Shown here one piece after another: positions 35,385-43,165 of a stretch of DNA of 64,000 nucleotides; the first letter of the stretch is position 1; each line of letters starts with the position of its first letter. The position numbers and the translations under genes are program-made. This DNA is from Paracoccus homiensis. Lineage in GTDB: Bacteria; Pseudomonadota; Alphaproteobacteria; Rhodobacterales; Rhodobacteraceae. The notes below the pieces were generated by a model. That model saw nothing but the letters and a program-made list of their open reading frames with translations, ran no database searches and was not told the DNA's origin. The DNA is taken from assembly GCF_900111675.1 (NCBI RefSeq), contig NZ_FOHO01000001.1, positions 62,001 through 126,000 on the forward strand, written 5' to 3'.

Positions 35385-35759
35385 ATGGCGAAGAAAGTCG
35401 AGATCATCCTGCTGCGCGCGACGGTCCTCGAACCGGGCGAAATCGCGGTGCCGCGCATAGAGCCCTATGACGTGGACGAGAAGGTCGCGGCGGACCTGGT
35501 TCATCGCGGCCGCGCGAAACTGGTCAATGACAACGTCAGCGATACCGGCGGGGAGAGTGCCTATGATGCGCTTCTCGATTCGGTCGATTCTGCGATCCGG
35601 AATCTGAAACCCGAAGATTTCGGTTCGGACGGCAAGCCGAAACTCGACCCCATCCGCCGCCTGCTTCCGCAGGACGCCAAGGCCATCAACACCGCGGTTC
35701 GCGATGAGGTCTGGGAGGACCTGCTCGAGGACGGCTTCGAGGCGCCGAAGGCGAGCTGA
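35385..35759 (+). CDS. Head completion/accessory protein (124 aa)
   Basis: Starts MAKKVEIILLRATVLEPGEI, and its C-terminal part is acidic and helical. It follows the capsid gene, in the place of lambda gpFI or other head-accessory proteins. GGGAG precedes the ATG; it couples to the next gene by TGATG. No firm family match. Confidence 0.65.
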   Translation: MAKKVEIILLRATVLEPGEIAVPRIEPYDVDEKVAADLVHRGRAKLVNDNVSDTGGESAYDALLDSVDSAIRNLKPEDFGSDGKPKLDPIRRLLPQDAKAINTAVRDEVWEDLLEDGFEAPKAS

Positions 35760-36076
35760 TGCCAGCGCCCGCGTGGGAAAATCTGGATGCCTTTCTGGGC
35801 CTGCACGATTTCGGCGTGCGGGCCCGTCTCCTATTTGCCTCGGGGGCCACGCGGACGGTTGCGGTGCTCTTCGATGAGGCGTTTTTCGACACCACCATCG
35901 GCGAGTATGCCCTTGAGGCGACGCAGCCGCGTGCTTTGGGAAAAGAGGTCGATCTGGCTGATCTGCGGCGGGGCGACCGGGTGGCGATCGGCGGCATCAC
36001 CTATGACGTGACCGCAGGCCCGCAGGAGGACGGCACCGGCATGGCCACGGTGCCGCTGCAAAGGCCCACCGGGTGA
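35759..36076 (+). CDS. Head-tail joining protein (gpFII-like, 105 aa)
   Basis: Starts MPAPAWENLDAFLGLHDFGV. A small beta-rich protein with LRRGDRVAIGGITYDVTAGP, the pattern of the head-tail connectors of the gpFII/Gifsy-2 type that close the portal for tail docking. Size and position fit. Confidence 0.7.
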   Translation: MPAPAWENLDAFLGLHDFGVRARLLFASGATRTVAVLFDEAFFDTTIGEYALEATQPRALGKEVDLADLRRGDRVAIGGITYDVTAGPQEDGTGMATVPLQRPTG

Positions 36077-36630
36077 GCATGGTGGGCCTGCATATCGATT
36101 TGAACGGCGAGGCGCTGGACAGGCTGTCCGAACGCTTCGCCCTGGATGAGCGTCAGCTGCAGGCAGCCTATTCCCGCGCGCTGAAGCGCACGGCCGGCAC
36201 GCTGCGCTCGATGTCGTCAAAGGGGCTCAAGGGGCTGCTCGGACTGCGCAACACCAAGCGGCTGCGGCGTCGGATCAAGACGCGGCGCGCGCGAGGCGAC
36301 GGCAGCGGCGCCGCCTTCGAGATCTGGTATGGGCAGAACGATTGGCCTGCGGAGGATTTTAAAGGCCGCCCGACCGAATCCGGCGCTGGCGTCCAGTTCC
36401 TCGGACACTCATTCGAGGGGGCCTTCATCGGCCGTCTTTCCGGCACGCGCACCATCCTGCGCCGCAAGACGGCGCGGTCGCATCCGATCGAGCGAGTGTT
36501 GATGCCGGTCAAGGATCGCATGGATGTCTATCTCGAGGACGAGGTTTTCGACCAGGCGGAAGAGATCTTCATGCGTCATTTCGAGGCCGAGATCCGCGCT
36601 CGGGCGCTATTTGGCATAGGGGCTCGCTGA
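36073..36630 (+). CDS. Minor tail/completion protein (gpZ-like, 185 aa)
   Basis: Starts MSMVGLHIDLNGEALDRLSE at a GTG overlapping the previous stop; an ATG two codons later is possible. The basic segment GLKGLLGLRNTKRLRRRIKT is typical of prophage minor tail protein Z, which helps finish the tail neck. Confidence 0.65.
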   Translation: MSMVGLHIDLNGEALDRLSERFALDERQLQAAYSRALKRTAGTLRSMSSKGLKGLLGLRNTKRLRRRIKTRRARGDGSGAAFEIWYGQNDWPAEDFKGRPTESGAGVQFLGHSFEGAFIGRLSGTRTILRRKTARSHPIERVLMPVKDRMDVYLEDEVFDQAEEIFMRHFEAEIRARALFGIGAR

Positions 36631-37166
36631 TGGACGAACTGACACCGACCGCGATGCACGATGCGGTTCTCGCCGCGATCCGGGCGCAGTTTCCAGATCT
36701 GGCGACGGTCACGGATTACCGCGAGCTGGGCGAGGCCCAGACGGAGCTGCCGCTTCCCGCGGTGCTGGTGGAAATGACCGACCTCGAATGGGGCGGCATC
36801 GAGGCCGACGATGGCACCGGCCGTCTTGCCGCCGATACCGTCTGGGATCTGACCATTGTCATGGGCTTCCGCACCGAGGCGGTCGGCCGGGCCCTGCGGG
36901 ATTTCGCGGCAGCTCTGGCGGTGTTCCTGCACGGCAATCGCTGGGGGCTTCGCTCGGTCGAGCCTGCGGTGTTTACCGTGGGCGAGGTTCACGAGTTCTC
37001 GCCCGTTCTGTCGAACTATCAGGCGTGGCGGATTGAATTCCGGCAGCGCGCGTTCCTTGGGTCGAACGTTTGGGCCAATGACGGCACGGTGCCCGAGGCG
37101 CTATTCAGCTGGTCACCCGATATCGGCCTGGACCATATCGCCGACTACGAGGGCATTGACGCATGA
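36630..37166 (+). CDS. Phage tail terminator-like protein (178 aa)
   Basis: Starts MDELTPTAMHDAVLAAIRAQ, with LPAVLVEMTDLEWGGIEADD. Length and order between gpZ-like and gpV suggest a gp37/tail-completion protein. It couples to both neighbours (TGATG and ATGA). Confidence 0.6.
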   Translation: MDELTPTAMHDAVLAAIRAQFPDLATVTDYRELGEAQTELPLPAVLVEMTDLEWGGIEADDGTGRLAADTVWDLTIVMGFRTEAVGRALRDFAAALAVFLHGNRWGLRSVEPAVFTVGEVHEFSPVLSNYQAWRIEFRQRAFLGSNVWANDGTVPEALFSWSPDIGLDHIADYEGIDA

Positions 37167-37669
37167 TGCAAGTGGGCGACCGCCGCGCGCTCGGCGAGAC
37201 GGATCGCCGGATCGCGCGGCTGATTCAGTTCGGTACCATTGCAGAGGTCGATCCCGCACAGGCGCGGATCCGGGTCTCGCTTGGCGGCGAGGCGGTGTCA
37301 GGCTGGGTGCCATGGGTCGCCGGCCGCGCCGGTGACGTCCGGGTGTTTTCCGCGCCCTCGGTCGGCGAACAGGTGATGCTTCTATCGCCCAGTGGCAATT
37401 CCGGCCAGGGCGTCGCGCTTCTGGGACTTTATTCCGGCGCGGGCCAGCCGCCGGCATCCGAGGCTGGCGTGACGCGCGTCGAGTTGCCCGAAGGCGTCTC
37501 GCTCGAGATCCGCGACGGGGCGGTGTCGCTGGCCGCGCCGGGGGGGCTGCGGATCACCGGCGACGTCACGGTCGAGGGCGATGTTGTCGCCGATGGGGTG
37601 TCGCTGAAGAACCATCGTCACGGCGGCATTGCGCGAGGTGGCGCGCTCACTGATCCTCCAGCGAGTTGA
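37163..37669 (+). CDS. Baseplate spike protein (gpV family)
   Basis: A 168-residue membrane-piercing spike. The OB-fold part has IQFGTIAEVDPAQARIRVSL and VGEQVMLLSPSGNSGQGVAL, then a beta-helical tip (VTVEGDVVADGVSLKNHRHG) ending with the H-x-H motif often binding iron at the spike tip. It marks the start of the P2-like tail module. Confidence 0.88.
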   Translation: MMQVGDRRALGETDRRIARLIQFGTIAEVDPAQARIRVSLGGEAVSGWVPWVAGRAGDVRVFSAPSVGEQVMLLSPSGNSGQGVALLGLYSGAGQPPASEAGVTRVELPEGVSLEIRDGAVSLAAPGGLRITGDVTVEGDVVADGVSLKNHRHGGIARGGALTDPPAS

Positions 37670-37670
37670 G

Positions 37671-37688
37671 GCGAAACCGCCAGAGGCG
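37671..37688 (+). repeat. Phage hairpin repeat, copy 4
   Basis: GCGAAACCGCCAGAGGCG, in the short gap between the gpV and gpW genes, 32 bp before the start codon. Confidence 0.75.
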
Positions 37689-37719
37689 GCGGGGGTCGTA
37701 GCGTGTCATCTTCCGGCCC

Positions 37720-38061
37720 ATGTTGGGCATGAATTCCCTCTCTGGTCGTTCTCTCACTGGCGCGGATCATCTGCGCCAGTCGATCCGTGATGTGCTCACC
37801 ACGCCGCTGGGGTCACGGGTCATGCGGCGGTCCTATGGATCCCGTCTGCCCGAGCTGGTCGACCGGCCGCTGAATGCCGAGACGGTCGCAGAGCTGCGTA
37901 TCGCAACGGTCGAGGCGCTGGCACGCTGGGAGCCGCGTGTCGAGGTGCAGTCGGTATCCGTTCAGGCCGGGGCCGGGTCGGGCGTGTTCGAGATTTCAAT
38001 GGAGGCGGTGGTGCGGGACACGGGCGAAGTTCTGACGGTCGAAGGAGTGGCGGTGTCATGA
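37720..38061 (+). CDS. Baseplate wedge protein (gpW/gp25 family)
   Basis: A 113-residue baseplate protein. HLRQSIRDVLTTPLGSRVMR and RRSYGSRLPELVDRPLNAET form the gp25-like signature. Start 37720 (ATG) or 37729 (MNSLSGRS); neither has a strong SD. It couples to gpJ by ATGA. Confidence 0.88.
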   Translation: MLGMNSLSGRSLTGADHLRQSIRDVLTTPLGSRVMRRSYGSRLPELVDRPLNAETVAELRIATVEALARWEPRVEVQSVSVQAGAGSGVFEISMEAVVRDTGEVLTVEGVAVS

Positions 38062-38945
38062 GCGTTCTGGATCTCGAGGCGCTGCCCGCGCCGGATGCTG
38101 TCGCGAACCTCGACTTCGAGATCATCCTCGCGGCCTGCAAAGCCGATCTAGCCGACGCGCTGCCCTCGATCGCACCGACGCTGGATCTGGAAAGCGAGCC
38201 GGTGGTGAAGCTGCTCGAGGTCTGGGCATATCGCGAGACGCTGCTACGGGCTGCGATCAATGACGGGATGCGCGCGGTTCTGCTGGCCACGGCCACCGGC
38301 TCGATGTTGGATCATCTGGGCGCATTGCTGGGGGTAGCGCGGCTGATCATCGTGCCCGCAAACCTCGACGCAAGCCCGCCGGTCGCAGAGGTCCGCGAGA
38401 CGGATGTCGCGTTCCGGCGCCGGATCCAGCTATCGCTCGAGGGTTTCAGCGTGGCGGGGCCCCGCGAAGCCTATCGCTTCCATGCGCTGTCGGCCTCGGG
38501 GCAGGTGCGCGACGTGGGGGTGCGCCGGATCGGTCCGGGACAGGTCGGTGTGCGCGTGATCTCGACCGACGCCGATGGCGCGGCATCGCCGGATCTTCTG
38601 GCGACCGTGGCCGATGCGCTGTCGGCGGAGGATGTGCGCCCCCTCTGCGACGATGTCGTGGTCGCTGCCGCAGATCTGGCGGTCTATGACGTCGAGGCAG
38701 TGTTGCATCTGCCTGCCTCGCCTGGCGCGGATGCTGCCATGAATGCCGCCGAGGATGCGGTGCGTGCCTATTGCACTGGCGCCTTCGCGGTCGGGGCCGT
38801 TGTCAGGCGCTCGGCCATCATCGCCGCGCTGCATCAGGCAGGTATCTCGTGGGTCGATCTCGTGTCGCCAGCGGCCGATATCGATCCCGGCGTCGATGGT
38901 GCCGCACGGGCGTCCAGCTTCTTGATCACTTCGGCCGTCGCATGA
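38058..38945 (+). CDS. Baseplate wedge protein (gpJ family)
   Basis: A 295-residue gpJ homologue. SVLDLEALPAPDAVANLDFE near the start and LLATATGSMLDHLGALLGVA, FRRRIQLSLEGFSVAGPREA, then QVRDVGVRRIGPGQVGVRVI are typical. It forms the baseplate edge with gpW and gpI. It overlaps gpI by ATGA. Confidence 0.9.
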   Translation: MSVLDLEALPAPDAVANLDFEIILAACKADLADALPSIAPTLDLESEPVVKLLEVWAYRETLLRAAINDGMRAVLLATATGSMLDHLGALLGVARLIIVPANLDASPPVAEVRETDVAFRRRIQLSLEGFSVAGPREAYRFHALSASGQVRDVGVRRIGPGQVGVRVISTDADGAASPDLLATVADALSAEDVRPLCDDVVVAAADLAVYDVEAVLHLPASPGADAAMNAAEDAVRAYCTGAFAVGAVVRRSAIIAALHQAGISWVDLVSPAADIDPGVDGAARASSFLITSAVA

Positions 38946-39553
38946 CCGGCCTTCTGCCTCATAACGCCTCGGAGTTGGAACTGGCTCTGGCGAGCCTTGG
39001 CAACCGGACCGAGACCCTGCCCAAGCCCATCGGCGATGCCATGAGCCCGGATCGGGTGCCCGAGGCTTTCCTGCCGTGGCTGGCATGGGCGCTGTCGGTC
39101 GATTCATGGGATCCGGCATGGTCGCCCGAGCGAAAGCGCGCCGTCATCGCGGCGTCGGTCGAAGTGCATCGGCGCAAGGGCACGGTTCGGTCTCTGCGCG
39201 AGGCCTTGGAGGCGATGGGCTACGGCGATGCGCGGATCATCGTGGACCGCGACCTGCCTCGTTTAGGCTCCGATCTGGTTCTGGGCGGCAATTGGCAGTT
39301 CGGCGATGCCTGGGTTCTCGGCCCGTCCGATCCGCATTGGGCCGATTATTGGGTAGAGCTGCTGGATGCGGTGCCTGCGCGCGATGCGGCCGCGATCGCT
39401 GGGCGTCTGGCCTCGCTTGCCCCTGCGCGGTGCAGGCTTCGCGAAGTTCGGCTTGTTGGTGTGACTTATGTCCTCGGCGACGGACTCTGGGTTCTTGGTC
39501 AAGACGTCACGCTGGGTGGCGTCTATTCCTTCGGAGGTAATGAAAATGGTTGA
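38942..39553 (+). CDS. Tail protein I
   Basis: A 203-residue gpI homologue linking the baseplate to the tail fibre. LLPHNASELELALASLGNRT and FLPWLAWALSVDSWDPAWSP are diagnostic, as is KGTVRSLREALEAMGYGDAR. The ATG at 38942 overlaps the gpJ stop. Confidence 0.9.
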   Translation: MTGLLPHNASELELALASLGNRTETLPKPIGDAMSPDRVPEAFLPWLAWALSVDSWDPAWSPERKRAVIAASVEVHRRKGTVRSLREALEAMGYGDARIIVDRDLPRLGSDLVLGGNWQFGDAWVLGPSDPHWADYWVELLDAVPARDAAAIAGRLASLAPARCRLREVRLVGVTYVLGDGLWVLGQDVTLGGVYSFGGNENG

Positions 39554-40574
39554 TGTGGCGCAGGTGGTCAATCTGAGCGAGGCCGGTGCCGATGCCGAAA
39601 AGTGGCCTGCCGTGCCCCGGCTCGAAAATGGCTGGTATCCCACCGGCGGCGAGGTCGATCCTGCTGTGAACTCCGGCCTGATGAATTGGCAGGCGCGCCA
39701 GCTGGCTCTCCGCAGTGAGACGCTGAGAGCTCGGGTTGACGATCTGGCGCTAAAAGCTGGTTCCACCGTTACGGTCGGTAATAGTGGCGATTTCTCGACC
39801 GTGAATGAAGCGTTGAGCTATCTCTCCGAGCGGAGGCCCGGCTACGTTCAGGGCGGATTTCAAACTCAAATCCTGCTGCTGGATGGCTTCACGATGGCTG
39901 AGCAGATTCTAGTGAGCGGTGTGAATCTTGGATGGATATCGATCGTGGCAGAGGCGGCCGAGGTATTCATCGACAGGGCTTATATGAACGTCCCCTTTCA
40001 TGAAGGCGCAGCCCCGATTTATCCTTCTTTCGGCGTCAAAGATGGAGGAACATTGCCGCGGATCGACGCCTTGTTCACGATGATGGACACAGGGCCAACG
40101 GCAGGGCGCATGGGCATCAATGCCTTCTCTGGCGGCTTTGCGACTGTCGGGGGGATGTGCGGAATCAAGAATTGCGGCGATACCGCAGTTCTGCTGACAA
40201 CGTCCGCCTCATTCGCTGGCAACGGTTCCGTGTTTTCTGGGGCTGGAGGAGACGGCGCGTCAGTAGCGGGAGGAACACAATCCACCTTTCAAGGCGCGGA
40301 TCTAAGCGGTGCGGGTGACACCGGGCTGCGTGTTTCAAACGGAGCGGTGAGCCACGCTTGGGGCCTAGATGCCAGCGGTGCTGGTCAGAAGGGTGTTCAC
40401 GTCTATCGAGGAGCCACCTTGAACCTGCTGGGAGGCAAGTGTCGGAAAGGTGGCAGCGATTCCACGCAAGACATCGTCTGCGAATCGGGCTCGATCATCA
40501 ACGCTACGAACGCGACTGGCGGCACCTCGATCGCGGTCAACACTGTTACGCCGAACGGCATCATCTTTAAATGA
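39546..40574 (+). CDS. Tail fibre protein, predicted beta-helix
   Basis: A 342-residue receptor-binding candidate. The N-terminal 80 residues (WPAVPRLENGWYPTGGEVDP ... LNWQARQLALR-like) should attach to the baseplate. Residues about 85-340 are short repeating strands with Gly/Ser/Asn turns (GNGSVFSGAGGDGASVAGGT), as in right-handed beta-helix fibres. The start at 39546 was chosen for GGAGG spacing; ATG at 39540 is closer. It overlaps the gpI stop. Confidence 0.78.
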   Translation: MVDVAQVVNLSEAGADAEKWPAVPRLENGWYPTGGEVDPAVNSGLMNWQARQLALRSETLRARVDDLALKAGSTVTVGNSGDFSTVNEALSYLSERRPGYVQGGFQTQILLLDGFTMAEQILVSGVNLGWISIVAEAAEVFIDRAYMNVPFHEGAAPIYPSFGVKDGGTLPRIDALFTMMDTGPTAGRMGINAFSGGFATVGGMCGIKNCGDTAVLLTTSASFAGNGSVFSGAGGDGASVAGGTQSTFQGADLSGAGDTGLRVSNGAVSHAWGLDASGAGQKGVHVYRGATLNLLGGKCRKGGSDSTQDIVCESGSIINATNATGGTSIAVNTVTPNGIIFK

Positions 40575-40581
40575 GGCGGTC

Positions 40582-41001
40582 ATGTTCTACGCGGTCATAA
40601 ACGAATCCGGCCAACCCACCGGCGCGCTTTATGTAGAGGTAACGCCATCAGTCCGCGCGCATCATCCAGGCGCGACCTTCGAGCCTTGCTCGCGGCTGGC
40701 AAATGATGGCACAGCTGAAAGCCCGACTTGGCGAACGGTTCCGCCGACCATCGAAGATTTGCGCTCATCATGGGTGCTGACAAGGTTCCAGTTGCAAGAC
40801 GTGCTTGCCAGCGCAGGCCTCCTTGCATCGGCCGAGCAACTGGTCGCGGCCTCTCCGGATCCGCGCATCGGCCGCGCCTGGACCTATGGCGTGGAGTTCC
40901 CGCGCGCCTCTGCCACCATCACGGCTCTTGGAGCGGCGCTGAACCTCTCGGCCGAGGAGCTGGATGATCTTTTCCGCGCGGGGGTAGAGATCGAGGCGTA
41001 A
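40582..41001 (+). CDS. Phage protein following the tail fibre (139 aa), possible fibre assembly protein
   Basis: Starts MFYAVINESGQPTGALYVEV and ends NLSAEELDDLFRAGVEIEA. A gene directly after the fibre is usually a fibre chaperone, and the length fits, but no clear Tfa motif is visible. Confidence 0.6.
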   Translation: MFYAVINESGQPTGALYVEVTPSVRAHHPGATFEPCSRLANDGTAESPTWRTVPPTIEDLRSSWVLTRFQLQDVLASAGLLASAEQLVAASPDPRIGRAWTYGVEFPRASATITALGAALNLSAEELDDLFRAGVEIEA

Positions 41002-41012
41002 AGCTCGAACGC

Positions 41013-41030
41013 ACGAAACCGCCAGAGGCG
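41013..41030 (+). repeat. Phage hairpin repeat, copy 5
   Basis: ACGAAACCGCCAGAGGCG, between the fibre-associated gene and the sheath gene, 51 bp before the sheath start. Confidence 0.75.
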
Positions 41031-41080
41031 GCCGAGCGTGCGGCGGACCATCCTTCGCTTGATTAATTGCGAGGGTTCCC

Positions 41081-42262
41081 ATGGCTGAATTTCTGCACGG
41101 GGTCGAGGTTGTCGAAATCGACGGCGGCGCTCGGCCCATCCGCATCACCAAGTCGAACGTGATTGGCTTGATCGGCACGGCACCTGATGCCGATGCTGTG
41201 GCATTTCCTTTGAACACTCCGGTTTTGGTCGCCGGGTCGCGCACCGAGGCCGCAAAGCTGGATGCGGTCGGCGACGGCAACGGCACGCTGCCCTGGGCCA
41301 TCGACGGGATCTTCGATCAGGTCGGCGCCGCAGTGGTCGTGGTCCGGGTCGAGGCTGGGGCAGATGAGGACGAGACCATCGCCAATATCATCGGCGGGGT
41401 GGACGCCGAGGGCGCGGCGCTGGGCGTGCAGTGCTTCCTGGAAGCCGAGGCGGTCACCGGCGTGTCGCCCCGCGTCCTGGTCGCGCCGGGCTGGACCCAT
41501 CAGCGCCCGGCCGAAGCAGCGAACCCTGTCGCAGCCGAGATGAAGGGCATTGCTGACCGGCTGCGCGCGGTCATGGTGATCGACGGGCCGAACAGCAACG
41601 ATGCCGCCGCGCTGGCGGTCGCCGGCGAGCAGGGTGGCGAGCGGGTCTATCTGGTTGATCCGTGGTGCAAGGTGTCGCGAGGGACACAGGTCGTGGACGA
41701 GCCTTCCTCGGCGCGCGTTGCCGGTCTGATCGCGAAAGTCGATGCAGAGGACGGGTTCTGGAACTCGCCTTCCAACCGCGAGCTGAATGGCATCGTCGGC
41801 ACCAGCCGTCCGGTGGATTTCCGTCTGGGCGACGCCAATGCTCGGGCCAATCTGCTGAACGCCGCGAATGTCGCGACGATTATTCGGCAGGGCGGCTATC
41901 GCCTCTGGGGCAACCGCACGCTCTCGACGGATCAGAAATGGGCTTTCCTCTCGGTCCGCCGCACCGCCGATATCATCAACGACTCGCTGCTGCGGGCGCA
42001 TCTGTGGGCGGTCGATCGAAACATCACCAAGACCTATGTGCAGGAGGTGCAGGACGGGGTGAATGCCTTCCTGCGCGAACTCCAGGCACTGGGTGCAATT
42101 CTCGGCGGCCGGTGCTGGGCAGATCCCGATCTGAACACGCCCGAATCTATCGCGGACGGGAAGATCTATTTCAACTTCGATTTCACGCCGCCCTATCCGG
42201 CCGAGCACATCGTGTTCCGGTCGCACCTGGTCGGTGATTACCTTGAGGAGGTCGTGCAATGA
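41081..42262 (+). CDS. Contractile tail sheath protein (gpFI family)
   Basis: A 393-residue sheath subunit. EFLHGVEVVEIDGGARPIRI and KSNVIGLIGTAPDADAVAFP open the protein, and the C-terminal LSTDQKWAFLSVRRTADIIN and GRCWADPDLNTPESIADGKI are the conserved sheath end. The sheath proves a myovirus-type tail. GAGGG precedes the ATG. Confidence 0.93.
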   Translation: MAEFLHGVEVVEIDGGARPIRITKSNVIGLIGTAPDADAVAFPLNTPVLVAGSRTEAAKLDAVGDGNGTLPWAIDGIFDQVGAAVVVVRVEAGADEDETIANIIGGVDAEGAALGVQCFLEAEAVTGVSPRVLVAPGWTHQRPAEAANPVAAEMKGIADRLRAVMVIDGPNSNDAAALAVAGEQGGERVYLVDPWCKVSRGTQVVDEPSSARVAGLIAKVDAEDGFWNSPSNRELNGIVGTSRPVDFRLGDANARANLLNAANVATIIRQGGYRLWGNRTLSTDQKWAFLSVRRTADIINDSLLRAHLWAVDRNITKTYVQEVQDGVNAFLRELQALGAILGGRCWADPDLNTPESIADGKIYFNFDFTPPYPAEHIVFRSHLVGDYLEEVVQ

Positions 42263-42765
42263 CGGCGCGCGCGCAGCTGAAGAATTTCGCGGTCTGGGTC
42301 GATGGCCGGGGCTATGCAGGGAATGCGCAGTCCTACCAGCCCCCAGCGCTGGCTCTCTCGACCGAGGAATTCCGCGCGGCGGGCATGGATGGCCCGATCC
42401 GCATCGATACCGGCATGGAGGCAATGTCGGTCACAATCACGCTGACCGAGCTGTCGGCCGAGGTGCAAAAGCGCTTCGGGCTTGTCCGCAACGGTCGGAC
42501 GCAGATCACCGCGCGCGGCTCGGTCGAGGATTTCGACGGCACGGTCCATGCCGAGCTGCACTCGATGCGCGGCACCATCGTTCGGATCGGGCCGGGCGCG
42601 TGGCAACCCGGAACACCTCCGACGCTCGAGGTCGAGATGTCGCTCGACTATTTCCGGCAGGAGCGCGACGGCGAGTCCGTGGTCGAGGTCGATCTGGTCA
42701 ATATGATGCGTGTGATCGGCGGCGAGGACCAGCTGGCCGCGCGTCGTGATGCGATGGGGATCTGA
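42259..42765 (+). CDS. Major tail tube protein (gpFII family)
   Basis: A 168-residue inner tube protein. LKNFAVWVDGRGYAGNAQSY and GIEA-like MDGPIRIDTGMEAMSVTITL, then EVEMSLDYFRQERDGESVVE and VDLVNMMRVIGGEDQLA match P2 gpFII. It is coupled to the sheath gene by ATGA. Confidence 0.92.
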   Translation: MTARAQLKNFAVWVDGRGYAGNAQSYQPPALALSTEEFRAAGMDGPIRIDTGMEAMSVTITLTELSAEVQKRFGLVRNGRTQITARGSVEDFDGTVHAELHSMRGTIVRIGPGAWQPGTPPTLEVEMSLDYFRQERDGESVVEVDLVNMMRVIGGEDQLAARRDAMGI

Positions 42766-43013
42766 TGATGGACACGAAACCCCTTGAATTCCGCACCGGC
42801 TTTCTGCGCGGCGAGGCACGGATCAAGACCTGTCAGATGCGCGAACCGACCGTGGACGATCAGATGAACGCGCAGGGCACCGGCAAGACGGCGGCCGCGC
42901 AGGAACTGCACTTGTTCGCCTCGCTCTGCGATTTGACGCCGGATGAGCTTCGCTCGCTCTCGCTGCACGATTACGGGCGCGTCCAGCAGGCCTATCAGGA
43001 TTTTTTGGAGTAA
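42765..43013 (+). CDS. Tail assembly chaperone gpE
   Basis: An 82-residue product read without frameshift, ending HDYGRVQQAYQDFLE. It is the P2 gpE homologue, a chaperone that works with the tape measure and tube. The slippery site lies in its last four codons. Start overlaps the tube stop (TGATG). Confidence 0.85.
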   Translation: MMDTKPLEFRTGFLRGEARIKTCQMREPTVDDQMNAQGTGKTAAAQELHLFASLCDLTPDELRSLSLHDYGRVQQAYQDFLE

Positions 43014-43165
43014 TCGGCGGGCTGGTGCCTCTGCATGATCTGCGCGCCGGGGTTCTCGCCCTGGCGCGCGGCACCGGCTGGTCGCGCGCCGAGATCGGCG
43101 CGATGACTGCGCGGGATCTGACGTGGTGGCTCGAGGGGCTGACGGATGGCAAACCAGAGGCTTAA
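42765..43165 (+). CDS. Tail assembly chaperone gpE+E' (predicted -1 frameshift product)
   Basis: If ribosomes slip back one base at 43001-43007, translation goes on in the overlapping frame as GVIGGLVPLHDLRAGVLALA and ends WWLEGLTDGKPEA at 43163-43165, giving about 133 residues. The E' part has the W-S-R-A-E-I-G-A-M-T pattern of gpE'-like tails and has no good start codon or RBS of its own. It ends 20 bases inside the tape-measure gene. P2 makes E+E' the same way at the same heptamer. Confidence 0.8.
43001..43007 (+). promoter_or_regulatory. -1 ribosomal frameshift site T TTT TTG
   Basis: The heptamer is in the correct phase relative to gpE (GAT TTT TTG GAG TAA), two codons before the stop. 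It matches the slippery sequence known for the E/E' genes of P2. Confidence 0.85.
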
